Origin: Nitrospira sp.
GTDB taxonomy: Bacteria > Nitrospirota > Nitrospiria > Nitrospirales > Nitrospiraceae
NCBI GenBank assembly: GCA_024331125.1
Contig: JANDJI010000003.1
Span: 372,001-436,000, forward strand
DNA length: 64,000 nt
Direction of reading: 5' to 3'
The notes below the pieces were generated by a model that saw only the letters and a program-made list of their open reading frames with translations, was not told the origin of the DNA and did not search any database. The position numbers and the translations under genes are program-made. Each line of letters starts with the position of its first letter. The stretch's first letter is position 1. Shown here in pieces: positions 25,027 through 34,600 of the stretch.

Positions 25027-26501
25027 GAAGAAAAATGTCGGACAATGGCCTCCCGATAAAATCCGGCGAGAGGGGCGTGGCGCTGGTGGTCTCCCTTGTG
25101 ATCGCTCTTTCTCTCGCGATTATGGGGGTGACGTTGTTGGAGTTGGTGTGGCAAGAATCGCTGAGCGCGGACGTCGGGAAAAAGTCGGTCGTCGCTCAAC
25201 AGTTGGCCGATGCGGCCGGCGAGATCGTGATCGGATGGTTTCATGATCCCGAAACCGCTCCGCCCCAAGTCGCCAGGGCCTTGGAAAAGCGCTTCGTTTC
25301 AATCGATGGAGCCCCGACGTTTTTCGACCGGCACGGACAATCGCAATTTGCGGGGACTGCCGAGCGTCCGGACGTCGTCTTGGACGCATCGGATCCCGTG
25401 CACGATGACCTGCTGAACGATCCCGATTTTGGCCTCTTCCGAAGCGTGGCCGAATCGGGAACGGTTCGGCTGTTGAAGCTCTATGCTCCCATGAAGCCGG
25501 GTCTACTGTGCACGGTCGAGGTGACGGTGGAAACGAACCATCCGACCCCCTTCCCGACACCGTTCCGGCAATCAATCGGCATGCAGTTGGAAGCGTTGGA
25601 ACTTCCGGTGTTACGACGGGGGGTGCAGGCCGGAGGCAATCTTGATCTCCTGTCGGATGATCGATTGATCAGCGGAGTCCACTGGGCATCGGTCGCGGCC
25701 GGAGGGGATGTCGTCATCCGGCGTATCGAAGACATCCCGGCGTTCAACCCTGCGGCCTCCGTCACGGGACAGGGCTACGGAGAGAGTTCGATCCTCGAAG
25801 ACCGTTGGATGCATCTGTGGGTCGGAGGACTGATCCGAGAAGTCGAGCCGACGCCTGGCTCCGCGGGCACTCTTTCTCCGAACGTCCATTCCCAACAGAT
25901 TCCAACCCCGGGGATGCTGTTCGAGGGATGGAGCTACGAGCAACTCAAGCAAACCGCGATCAGGTTCGGGAGTTACTATGTGCCTGGCTCGGATGGACTC
26001 CTCTATGAGGATGGAAATATTCAGGTGGGGAGAGGCTTGTCTCCTCGTCAGGTCTTCTCTTCGCAGCAGGTTGGAGATCAGCGGGGCTTGATTTTCGTCG
26101 ACACCCTCGATCGGACCGCTCCGCGTACGGACAATATGGGCACCATCGAGATCAATGCCGGCTATTTCGAGGGAGTCGCGATGGTCCACGGGCACGTGAG
26201 GCTCAATCTTTCCGGCACGGGGAATCGACTCAAGGTTCAAAGCCCGCGCGAAAACGGAGGCGGCCGGATGACCGTCGACCTTTCCGGTGTCCATCTCAAC
26301 GGCGTGTTGTACGCGGCGGGAAACATCGTGATCGAGGGTTCTACGAGGGTGTATGGAACGGTGATCGCCGAAGGAAGCATCCGGTCGCCCAATGGTCAGG
26401 GACGACTGGAAGTTTGGCATGACGACGACATGAGCTGGGGCCTGTTCCGTGGAGTGCCGGTCGTCTATCGAGCTCCCGGGACATGGATGGTTCGCTATTG
26501 A
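25023..26501 (+). CDS. Large PilX-like protein with repetitive beta C terminus
   Basis: The 492-residue protein has an N-terminal hydrophobic segment GVALVVSLVIALSLAIMGVT preceded by GER, as in PilX N-terminal domains (no clear Glu at +5 of a cleavage site). The middle is variable. The C-terminal third (IEINAGYFEGVAMVHG, GVLYAAGNIVIEG, RVYGTVIAEGSIRS) has the repeating short beta turns of a right-handed beta-helix or bactofilin-like fold. The protein is far longer than ordinary PilX. It is coupled to the PilW-like gene (GTGA); ATG at 25035 is an alternative start. It may be a tip or scaffold component of the pilus. Confidence 0.6.
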   Translation: MRRKMSDNGLPIKSGERGVALVVSLVIALSLAIMGVTLLELVWQESLSADVGKKSVVAQQLADAAGEIVIGWFHDPETAPPQVARALEKRFVSIDGAPTFFDRHGQSQFAGTAERPDVVLDASDPVHDDLLNDPDFGLFRSVAESGTVRLLKLYAPMKPGLLCTVEVTVETNHPTPFPTPFRQSIGMQLEALELPVLRRGVQAGGNLDLLSDDRLISGVHWASVAAGGDVVIRRIEDIPAFNPAASVTGQGYGESSILEDRWMHLWVGGLIREVEPTPGSAGTLSPNVHSQQIPTPGMLFEGWSYEQLKQTAIRFGSYYVPGSDGLLYEDGNIQVGRGLSPRQVFSSQQVGDQRGLIFVDTLDRTAPRTDNMGTIEINAGYFEGVAMVHGHVRLNLSGTGNRLKVQSPRENGGGRMTVDLSGVHLNGVLYAAGNIVIEGSTRVYGTVIAEGSIRSPNGQGRLEVWHDDDMSWGLFRGVPVVYRAPGTWMVRY

Positions 26502-26515
26502 GAGAGAAGACCGCC

Positions 26516-27889
26516 ATGGGCAGAGAAAGCTCCGCCGGTTGTGAATCACGGTCTTTCGCCATGCTTGCCAAACAGGCCGATAACGGGATTGGCGAACGGA
26601 GGAGAGACCAGGCCATCGGGACGACGAATGAGCAGGACTCCGCCGTCGTGCGGCTTGTCAATCAAATCATTGCCGAATCCCACCGTCACGGAGCCTCCGA
26701 TGTGCACATTGAGCCGTCCGCCGGCGGGAAAGAGACGGTCGTCCGTTTTCGCGTGGACGGCACCTGCTTCACCGGTATGAAAATAGGGGCGGTGTATCAA
26801 AGGGCCGTCATCTCCCGCTTGAAGGTCATGGCCAATTTGGACATTGCCGAACGGCGTAAGCCGCAGGACGGGAAAATCCGGTTTTCGCTGGGGCGAGGGC
26901 GCGATCTGGAACTGCGCGTGGCGACAATTCCGACGTCCGGAGGAAACGAAGATATGGTGCTGCGACTGCTGGCGCAGAAGGACATCATGCCGCTGGAAGC
27001 AATGGAGTTTTCCCCCGAAGTCCTCCGGGCCGTGAAGGCGTTGGCCGAACTGCCGTATGGTCTATTCTTGTGTGTGGGACCGACGGGATCGGGCAAAACG
27101 ACCACGCTCCATGCGATTTTGAAACATATCAACACGGATGAGCGGAAAATCTGGACAGCGGAAGATCCGATCGAGATCACGCAGGAAGGATTGCGCCAAG
27201 TGCAAGTTCATCCCAAGATCGGTTTGACGTTCGCCGCTGCGATGAGGGCCTTTTTGCGGGCGGATCCCGACGTCATCATGATCGGCGAAATGCGCGACAA
27301 AGAGACCGCCGATATCGCGATCCAGGCGTCCCTGACCGGCCATCTTGTTTTAAGCACGTTGCACACGAACAGCGCGGTGGAGACGATAACGCGACTGCTC
27401 GATATGGGATGCGATGCGTTGAATGTCGCCGATACGATCGCGGGCGTGCTGGCCGTCCGCCTCTGCAAACGACTGTGCGAATCATGCAAAGAGCCGTATC
27501 ACCCGACGAAACAGGAATATGACGAGCTGGTCGAAGGATATGGACGGTCACATTGGGAAACGATGCGAGTGCGGTACTCCGAGGACTGGACGTTGTATCG
27601 AGCGACGGGATGTGATCGCTGTCATGGCAGAGGATTCAGCGGGCGGGTGGTGATTCATGAGTTGTTGATCGGCACAAGGGAAATCAAACGGTTGATTCAA
27701 TCAAAGGCAAGAGCGTCGGAGCTGTTACCGGTCGCCATGCGACAGGGAATGATCACGCTGCTGCAACACGGTATTCAGAAAGTCGTCCAGGGAATCACCA
27801 CCTATCGACAAGTCAGGGCCATCGCCATGAGAGAGTACGAGAATTTGTTGGAACTCCCGCCCGCTCTTCTCGCATCACCTCGCGTTTAA
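26516..27889 (+). CDS. PilB/GspE-type assembly ATPase lacking the N-terminal domain
   Basis: The 457-residue protein has the secretion-ATPase core. An N2-type domain (ASDVHIEP, RVDGTCF) precedes the Walker A motif GPTGSGKTT, the Asp box ERKIWTAEDPIE, Walker B DPDVIMIGEMRD and the His box TGHLVLSTLHT. Zinc-type Cys motifs CKRLCESCK and CDRCHGRG place it with PilB/GspE and not PilT. The usual extra N-terminal MshEN or N1 domain of about 150-200 residues is missing. GAGAGAGAAG precedes ATG 26516; ATG 26483 would overlap the previous gene. It probably drives extension of the pilus or pseudopilus encoded upstream. Confidence 0.88.
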   Translation: MGRESSAGCESRSFAMLAKQADNGIGERRRDQAIGTTNEQDSAVVRLVNQIIAESHRHGASDVHIEPSAGGKETVVRFRVDGTCFTGMKIGAVYQRAVISRLKVMANLDIAERRKPQDGKIRFSLGRGRDLELRVATIPTSGGNEDMVLRLLAQKDIMPLEAMEFSPEVLRAVKALAELPYGLFLCVGPTGSGKTTTLHAILKHINTDERKIWTAEDPIEITQEGLRQVQVHPKIGLTFAAAMRAFLRADPDVIMIGEMRDKETADIAIQASLTGHLVLSTLHTNSAVETITRLLDMGCDALNVADTIAGVLAVRLCKRLCESCKEPYHPTKQEYDELVEGYGRSHWETMRVRYSEDWTLYRATGCDRCHGRGFSGRVVIHELLIGTREIKRLIQSKARASELLPVAMRQGMITLLQHGIQKVVQGITTYRQVRAIAMREYENLLELPPALLASPRV

Positions 27890-28086
27890 GCCATCCCCCG
27901 CAAAGAGAGCCGTCTCTCAACTCTGAAGCCTCGCCCTTACAAGATTAAGAGGAACGGACAATTCTTGTCCTTCTGCACGAAAATCGGCCATCCCGCTTTG
28001 CCATTCTCTCGAACTTGCTCGGCGGTCTGGAAAGATTTCATAAGAGAATCAATCTGTTATCAGCGGATTCCATAAAAGATTCTTGG

Positions 28087-28101
28087 GGCACACCGCTTGC
28101 T
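28087..28101 (+). promoter_or_regulatory. Candidate sigma-54 promoter of the second pilin cluster
   Basis: GGCACACCGCTTGCT matches the sigma-54 consensus TGGCACR-N4-TTGCW at every position it covers; only the T just before it is a G. GG (28087-28088) and GC (28099-28100) have the required 12-base offset. The start of transcription would be near 28112, only about six bases before the ATG at 28118, so the leader is very short. Upstream lies a 200-base gap without a gene. Confidence 0.6.
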
Positions 28102-28117
28102 CACTCTGCTATGAGCC

Positions 28118-28636
28118 ATGGTGCGACTTAATTCCATAAGCCGAAGAAGTAAGAAGGTTTCGGTTCGCGAAGAGGGATTCACGCTGGTCGAAATTGCCAT
28201 TGTGTTGGCCATTATCGGCATCGCGGCGGCGCTGGCGGGGCCGAATCTCATGACCATGTATGCGCGCTATGAACTCTATCAGACGACGACGTCGCTCTAC
28301 CAAACGCTGATGTTGGCGCGATCGGCGGCCGTAACCCGCAACACGGTCATCACCGCGACCCCGTCGAATCTTCCCAGCGGTCAGGGGCAGGTGGTGTTCA
28401 ACGCGGTGATGACGGCGGAGCCGTTTCCGATGACGGTGGGATTCGTCCCACCCTTGCCGGCGCAGCCGATCGGCTTTACCTCCCGCGGCTTGAGCACGAC
28501 TCCTCTGGCCACGCAAACCGTTCAGCTCCAGAGCCTGCGAGACCCCAATTTGATCTATACGATTTCGCTGGCTCCTTCCGGCAAGGTGACCTGGTGCAAT
28601 CAGGCGGTCAATCCCTGCCTGGTCCAGTCCGGTTGA
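28118..28636 (+). CDS. fimT: FimT/GspH-like minor pilin
   Basis: The 172-residue protein has a 19-residue basic leader, cleavage site EEG-FTLVE with canonical Phe at +1 and Glu at +5, and a hydrophobic helix. MLARSAAVTRNTVIT and the C-terminal IYTISLAPSGKVTWC fit the FimT/GspH domain. Two Cys near the C terminus (WCNQAVNPC) could form a disulfide. It is the first gene of a fimT-pilV-pilW-pilX-pilY1-like operon behind a sigma-54-type promoter, and is presumably part of the priming complex of the pilus. Confidence 0.9.
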   Translation: MVRLNSISRRSKKVSVREEGFTLVEIAIVLAIIGIAAALAGPNLMTMYARYELYQTTTSLYQTLMLARSAAVTRNTVITATPSNLPSGQGQVVFNAVMTAEPFPMTVGFVPPLPAQPIGFTSRGLSTTPLATQTVQLQSLRDPNLIYTISLAPSGKVTWCNQAVNPCLVQSG

Positions 28637-28663
28637 TATGGAGCGAATCATGAGGCTCGGCGC

Positions 28664-29191
28664 ATGAGCGTGCGGCATCAAGAAGATGGATTCACCTTGG
28701 TCGAAGTACTGGTTTCGGCCACCGTGCTCAGTCTGGGCGTGCTTGGCATGGCGGCCATGCAGGGGATCTCGTTCACCAAAAACGTGGACGCCAACGACCT
28801 GTCCATTGTGACCAACCTGGCCTCCGATATGGTGGAGCGGATTCAAAACAGCCGGCGCAACGCCTGGGCATACAACGCCGTCAGCACAGCGGGAGGAGGC
28901 AACTGCCTGACCGGAGCGATTCCCGCCGCGCAACCGGCGCCGCCGTTTCCCGCGGCGCCGCTCTCGGTGGCGGCGGTCAGGAAGGTGCAAGGCGATTGCG
29001 TGCAATGGAGACAACTGGTCCAAGATTCTAATCTCCTCAACGTGCAAGGGACCGTGACGGTGACGCCGGTTGCGCCGGTTACGGCCGATTCCGCTTCGGT
29101 ACTCGTTACTGTCAGAGTCCAATGGAACGAACGGGCTCAGGGACAGAGGCTGCGTCAGGTGGCGTTTCAAACCCAGATTGTGCCGGAGTGA
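28664..29191 (+). CDS. pilV: PilV-like minor pilin
   Basis: The 175-residue protein has leader HQEDG, cleavage site G-FTLVEV with Glu at +5, and PilV features: VLGMAAMQGISFT and ASDMVERIQNSRRNAW. A Pro/Ala-rich linker (IPAAQPAPPFPAAP) interrupts the globular part. Two Cys (GNC, GDC) may pair. GAGG lies eight bases before the ATG. It sits 27 bases after the FimT-like gene and nine before the PilW-like start, in the same operon. Minor pilins of this kind help prime the pilus together with PilY1. Confidence 0.88.
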   Translation: MSVRHQEDGFTLVEVLVSATVLSLGVLGMAAMQGISFTKNVDANDLSIVTNLASDMVERIQNSRRNAWAYNAVSTAGGGNCLTGAIPAAQPAPPFPAAPLSVAAVRKVQGDCVQWRQLVQDSNLLNVQGTVTVTPVAPVTADSASVLVTVRVQWNERAQGQRLRQVAFQTQIVPE

Positions 29192-29199
29192 GCGACGCA

Positions 29200-30501
29200 A
29201 TGCGACTTACCGGATTTCACGACGGAGCCGTCGATAGCCGATGGGAACGGACCGGCCAGGGAGGCTTCACCTTGATAGAGGTGATGGTGGCCGCGGCCAT
29301 GACGACGGCCATTCTGGCCGCGGGGTTCGCCGCCCTCACGATGACGCAGAAAACCACGCGCATGACCAGCCAGGTGGGGCAAACTCAGGCGACGGTGCGG
29401 AGCGCCATCGACATGATCGCGGCGGATTTAAAGCTGGCGGGGTTCGGTATGCAGGGTCTGGTGGGAGCCGGCGGCGGATCTGGAACAGTGGGGGGCTGTC
29501 GCATCAACAACACCCCGGCGGCGTTGGTGCCGACGGACAACAATCCGGCCGGGCCGGATACGGGCCCTGACCGGATTTCCATCGTGGTGCCGATGACCAA
29601 CTCCGTGGCGGCGGCCGGATCTCTCTGGCAGGTCTCGGTCCCGCCGGCTGGTATGATCGGTGGGCCGAACAGTCCCATTACGAATGTTCCGCTCCCCGCC
29701 GGGGCGATTGCGGCCATGGAACAGGCGGTTGGAGGGGCGGCGCTGCTCCCCGGTATGAGCGTGTCGATTGCCGGCACCGCGGGATCGGTGATCCAGAACG
29801 CCGGAGGAGGCGGGCTGGTGCTCAATCCGCCTATTCCAGCGCCGGTTCAGTTTGGAACCGGCACGCAAGTGTATGTGTTGCAGTGTATCACCTATCAGGT
29901 GATTCCCCCGCCCGACAATCTCAATCTCTGTCAAGGCAATGCGCCCTGTCTGGTTCGGGGCGCCGTGCCGGTCGCGTTAGTTCCCGTCGGCACGGCCCCC
30001 AACTGTAACCAGGCCGGTTCGACCTGCGTGCCCATCATGGACGGAGTCGAGGACTTGCAACTGGCCTATGCCTGCGATGGATGCAGTCCTCTGGTCAATG
30101 GAGGCAATCCCGACGGTCAGATCGACGACCTCAACGGCAGCAATTCGTTCGACCAAGGGGATTTCATCACGAACCGTGATTGGTTCGGGACCGCCGCGCC
30201 GTTCGGCACGTACATGACGCCCGACAAGATTCGACTGGTTCGCGTGACGCTTGTGGCTCGACAGGCGAGGCCGGATCAGGGATTCGGAGAGGCGAATCAG
30301 GTCGTGGTGCATACGGGCTTAAGCAGCGGCGCGATGGGCGGCGGGATCAACGGCGGCATTCTCACAGTGAGCGACCACAACCACGCCGACGGATTGTTTG
30401 TCGCGGGCGACAACGGAACTCCGGCCCAACAACAGGCCTATCTGCAACTGCGGCGGCGTATCCTTACCCGGACGGTCGAATTGAGAAATCAGAGGTACTA
30501 G
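29200..30501 (+). CDS. pilW: PilW-like minor pilin
   Basis: The 433-residue protein has a leader ending in GQG, cleavage site G-FTLIEV with Glu at +5, and the helix MVAAAMTTAILAAGFAALTM. RSAIDMIAADLKLAGFG is typical of PilW. A Gly- and Pro-rich globular domain follows with a Cys cluster (LQCITYQ, NLCQGNAPC, LAYACDGC). It is longer than usual for PilW. I chose the ATG at 29200; a GTG at 29188 overlapping the previous stop would add four residues. It lies within the minor-pilin operon and is followed immediately by the PilX-like gene. Confidence 0.85.
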   Translation: MRLTGFHDGAVDSRWERTGQGGFTLIEVMVAAAMTTAILAAGFAALTMTQKTTRMTSQVGQTQATVRSAIDMIAADLKLAGFGMQGLVGAGGGSGTVGGCRINNTPAALVPTDNNPAGPDTGPDRISIVVPMTNSVAAAGSLWQVSVPPAGMIGGPNSPITNVPLPAGAIAAMEQAVGGAALLPGMSVSIAGTAGSVIQNAGGGGLVLNPPIPAPVQFGTGTQVYVLQCITYQVIPPPDNLNLCQGNAPCLVRGAVPVALVPVGTAPNCNQAGSTCVPIMDGVEDLQLAYACDGCSPLVNGGNPDGQIDDLNGSNSFDQGDFITNRDWFGTAAPFGTYMTPDKIRLVRVTLVARQARPDQGFGEANQVVVHTGLSSGAMGGGINGGILTVSDHNHADGLFVAGDNGTPAQQQAYLQLRRRILTRTVELRNQRY

Positions 30502-31131
30502 ATGGCGATGGATGAAGAAAGCCGTCCTGGAGTCCGGCCCCTCCTCATGCAGGATGATCGGGGCATCGCCCTGTTGGCGATGATGATCATCCTGCTGCTG
30601 GCGGGCGTGCTCGGCGTGGCGGCCTTGACCATGACCGGCATGGAAAATTCCATGGCCGGCGCCATGCGCATGGTCGAAGAAGGAACCCATGCGGCCGAGT
30701 CGTGCATCGGGGCATCGGTCAACGTGATCCAGCAGAGCATCGACGCGGGAACGGTGCCCGCGACGCTTGTCGCGCCGAACGGACCGGTGCCGGCCGCCAA
30801 CGCGGTGTTTCTCGGCGAGGAAATCAACGGTGTGCGAGCCAATGATCCCGATGTGGCCGTCGGCGCCGGCGGCAATCCGAACATCGTCATGAACGTCAAT
30901 AATTACGTGGTCAACGGCGACATCGATTTTCAGTACCGCAAGCAAAAGAGCGGCGGAGTGGCGAGTTTGGCCTCCGGCTACGACGGCGCGGGGACGGGCG
31001 CGGCGTCGGTAAACATGTTCTATCGCATCGACTGTACGGCTCAGAACGCGGCGACGGGAGCCACAAGCCGCGTGATTGCGGTCTACGACTGTCTGGCTGC
31101 GGGGGACGGCTGCACGAGGCGGACGTATTAG
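30502..31131 (+). CDS. pilX: PilX-like minor pilin component
   Basis: The 209-residue protein has an N-terminal hydrophobic segment DRGIALLAMMIILLLAGVLG and then TMENSMAG-like region TGMENSMAGAMRM with EGTHAAESCI, the hallmark of PilX N-terminal domains (N-S-x-A spacing after the helix). The remaining part is beta-rich and has two Cys near the end (YDCLAAGDGC). The start ATG follows directly on the stop of the PilW-like gene, with AGAGG upstream inside that gene. It is part of the minor pilin set preceding PilY1. Confidence 0.85.
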   Translation: MAMDEESRPGVRPLLMQDDRGIALLAMMIILLLAGVLGVAALTMTGMENSMAGAMRMVEEGTHAAESCIGASVNVIQQSIDAGTVPATLVAPNGPVPAANAVFLGEEINGVRANDPDVAVGAGGNPNIVMNVNNYVVNGDIDFQYRKQKSGGVASLASGYDGAGTGAASVNMFYRIDCTAQNAATGATSRVIAVYDCLAAGDGCTRRTY

Positions 31132-31190
31132 GGGTAATAAGCAATCTGGGCCAGCCGGGTGGCGTTGTGGGCCGGTGAGGGAGACCAGAC

Positions 31191-31574
31191 ATGAAAGAGC
31201 AGAATGTGCGGCAGAAAGGCCGCTTCTTGGCGAAGATGAGACTGGTTGCGGGGCTGTGCATCACGATTTGTTTCGCAACGATCGGCCTGAGCGTGTGGTT
31301 CTGCTTGTTCGGTGGATCTCCCATGGCGCACGCACAGTCCAGGTCGGCAGTGATTGGTGGATTGACAGAGCAAGGCATGGTGACCGGCGTTCGTGAACGC
31401 ACGGTCGTCATTGACGGACGTGACTACGAATTCGATCAAAAGGTCGAGGTGTTCGACGCCAAGGGCAACCGAGTCGATCTGTCGGCCATCGTGCGGAACG
31501 CGGAGGTGCGGTTTCGGTTGAAGCAAGACGACATCAACAAAATCGACAGGATCGTGGTCTATTTGCCCCAGTAG
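31191..31574 (+). CDS. Secreted PilY2-like small protein
   Basis: The 127-residue protein has a signal peptide or anchor (about residues 15-47, ending AHAQ). The mature part of about 75 residues has a small beta domain: VIGGLTEQGMVTGV, RTVVIDGRDYEFDQKVEVFD and VRFRLKQDDINKIDRIVVYL. In position and fold it resembles PilY2, the small partner encoded next to PilY1 in other bacteria, but I cannot prove homology. It lies 49 bases before pilY1 in the same operon. Confidence 0.6.
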   Translation: MKEQNVRQKGRFLAKMRLVAGLCITICFATIGLSVWFCLFGGSPMAHAQSRSAVIGGLTEQGMVTGVRERTVVIDGRDYEFDQKVEVFDAKGNRVDLSAIVRNAEVRFRLKQDDINKIDRIVVYLPQ

Positions 31575-31622
31575 TCGGATGGCGACCCTGAAAAGCCTGC
31601 AAAACAAAACGGGAGGATGTCC

Positions 31623-34600
31623 ATGAACAGCCGGAACATCGCATGTCGTGGAGCCGCGGCGCTGACCGTACTCATCGGTCTCTTGGGGACGCAGCCGCTC
31701 GAAGCCCAGACGATGGATCAATACTACTCCGTTCCTCCCTTCGTTGCCGAGCAAGTTGCGCCGAACATCATTCTCTTGCTGGACAACTCCGGCAGTATGG
31801 CGGACCGGGCCTGCGATCCCACTTGGTGCGGCGTGTTGGCCGGCGGCGGCACCACGCCGGTCAATCAAAACTTCGTCGCGACCACCACGTATGGCGGATT
31901 TTTCGACTCCCTTGCCTGCTATGTCTATGACACGACCAACAACCGATTTGAGTATGCGGTCACCAAGGCATCGGTGAGCGCGACCTGCCCAACCAACACG
32001 CAATGGGACGGCAACCTGTTGAATTGGGCGACCTTTCTGCGCATCGATGCGCTCAAGAAAGCCATGTCGGGCGGCGATTGCGCCGTCACCAGAGCGGCCG
32101 ACGGAACCTGCCCGCCGAGCGGCAGTCCGGCGAAGATTACCATCAAGGCGCAGACAAGATTTGACACCACTGGCCGCGGGCATGCCGTGATGATGATCCC
32201 GAGCGGAGCGGGGAACGGCTACCAAAATCGAATTCCCACCGCGGCGACGCCGGGTACCCCCAACCCGATCTATATTCAATACCGCGGTGGGACAAGCGGT
32301 ATGGGCGGGAGCTTCTGCATCGACAATGACAACACCGCTCCGAGCAATACTGCGACAACATGCACGGATGGGGATGGCTTTGCCGAAAGCCAGTATTGGC
32401 TCCGCATCGTTCGGGATACAGAGCCGACCGGCATCATTCAACAGGTCGGGGCCCAGGCTCGATTCGGACTTTTCGAGTTCAAACCTGGTGCGAGCAACGG
32501 GTCGGCGGTGGACGGGTCCCGCATGTTGGTCGGGGTTGGAGCTCGTCAGACCATCGCGTTTAATACCTCGACCGTCAGAACCTTCAGCACGAACATGGCG
32601 GCCATGTTGGACGCCGTGGAGGAAACCTATCCGTCGACCTGGACCCCGTTGGCCGAATCCCTCTATGACGCGGCGCGGTATGTGGCCCAGATCAATTCTG
32701 CCTACAATACGAGCGCGTATAATTATCCGATCGCCTATTCGCCGGGCGTGGCATTTCAAGCCACAGGGGTAGGGTCGATCGGTTCCAGTGAGTTGAGTGT
32801 GTTGTCATCGGGGGAGGTCTGCCCAGCCGGATATATTGCCAACGCCTGCGGCCGGGACCCCTTCTTCTTCGGCAGCAACCATTCACCGGCTTGGGCGGCC
32901 AACTCCGTCCAGGTGTCGTGCTGCAAGACCTTCGTTCTTCTTGTGACCGACGGCGAACCGACCCAGGATTTGGGGATTCCGGCGTCGCTTCAGAATTACG
33001 CGGTGGCGAACGCGGCCCCGTATGTGGGCACCCTCTGTACGGGGAATCGAGGTGTTCCCTATGCCAATCCCCCCGGCGCGACGTGCAATAACGATCCCGC
33101 GACGCCTCCCAATGTGTTGCTGATGCAGCATCGGACCGATTATCCGAGCAACGGCTCCCACTATTTGGACGATGTCGCCTACTGGGCCCATACGACCGAC
33201 TTGCGTCCTTGTAACGGCACGGCAGACGGCACAATCGCCGTGCTGAACGTGAGCGGTCGGTGTTTGCCCGGTCTCCAGAACATCAACCTCTACACGTTCT
33301 ATGCCTTTGGAAACATCAGCGGCCGCGAGCTCCTGATGAAGGCGGCGATGTTGGGCGGATTTGAGGACGCCAATGGAAACAATCTGCCGGACTTGGTGAA
33401 CGAGTGGGATAAGGTGATCAATGCGACAGGCGCACCGGGCAGCGACGGGATCCCCGATAACTATTTTGAATCATCCAACGTGGACGACCTCCATGAGCGA
33501 CTCATGGCCACGATCACCTCGATCTTGAGACGGAGCGCCTCCGGGACCTCGATCTCCGTCTTGGCCACCTCGGCTTCTGGCGAAGGGTCCATTTATCAAG
33601 CCTACTTCTTTACGAGCGACATCGGCCAGAACGGGAGCACGGTCAAATGGACCGGCTACACCCATGCCCTGTTCATCGACTCGTTCGGCAATTTCCGCGA
33701 GGATACCAATCAGGACGGGGTGTTGGATTATAGTGTCGATCGGATCGTGACGACCAGGTATGACAATGATCCGTCCAGCCCCACGTATCGGAGTGTCCTC
33801 GTGGACAAGTACGAAGATCTGAATGGAGACGGATTGGCGGACAGTACGACGCCCGTCGTGCTGGGTGGAAGCTTGAAGTCAATCATTCCGATCTGGGAGG
33901 CGGGCAAGGAACTGGCGCTCACCCCTGCTGCCTCTCGGAAAATTCTGACCTGGGTCGATGTTAACAATAACGGTCTCGTCGAGCCGAGCGAACAAATGGA
34001 CTTCAGCACGGCCAATTGTACGACGCTGCGCGATTATCTGCGTTACGCCGGCGATGCCTGCGCGGGCGGCAGCAACGCGATGAACCTCATCCGCTTTATC
34101 CGAGGAGAAGAAATCAGCGGGCTCCGCACTCGCATGATCGAGGTGCCGGTTGGGAGCGGCTCCTATCACGTCTGGAAGCTCGGCGATCCGATCCACTCGA
34201 CGCCGACGATCGTCGGGCCGCCGAAAGAACGGTACGACTTGATCTATGGCGATGCGACCTACAACACGTTTTATCAACAATATAGAAACCGGCGCCAAGT
34301 GGCCTACGTCGGAGCCAACGACGGAATGCTCCATGCCTTCAACGCGGGATTCTATCATCGCGGGGATAATCCGGCGACGACGAACGTGGTCGAGCGGGGT
34401 TGGTTTACCAAAACCCCTACCGATAATTCGGGAGGCCCCAATTTGGGAGCCGAACTCTGGGCGTTCATTCCCTATCAGCTTCTGCCTCAACTTCAGTGGC
34501 TCGCGCGAGCCGACTATAGCCACGTGTATTACGTCGATCTGAAACCGAAAGTGTCGGACGTCCGGATTTTTACGCCCGATGCCGACCATCCCGACGGCTG

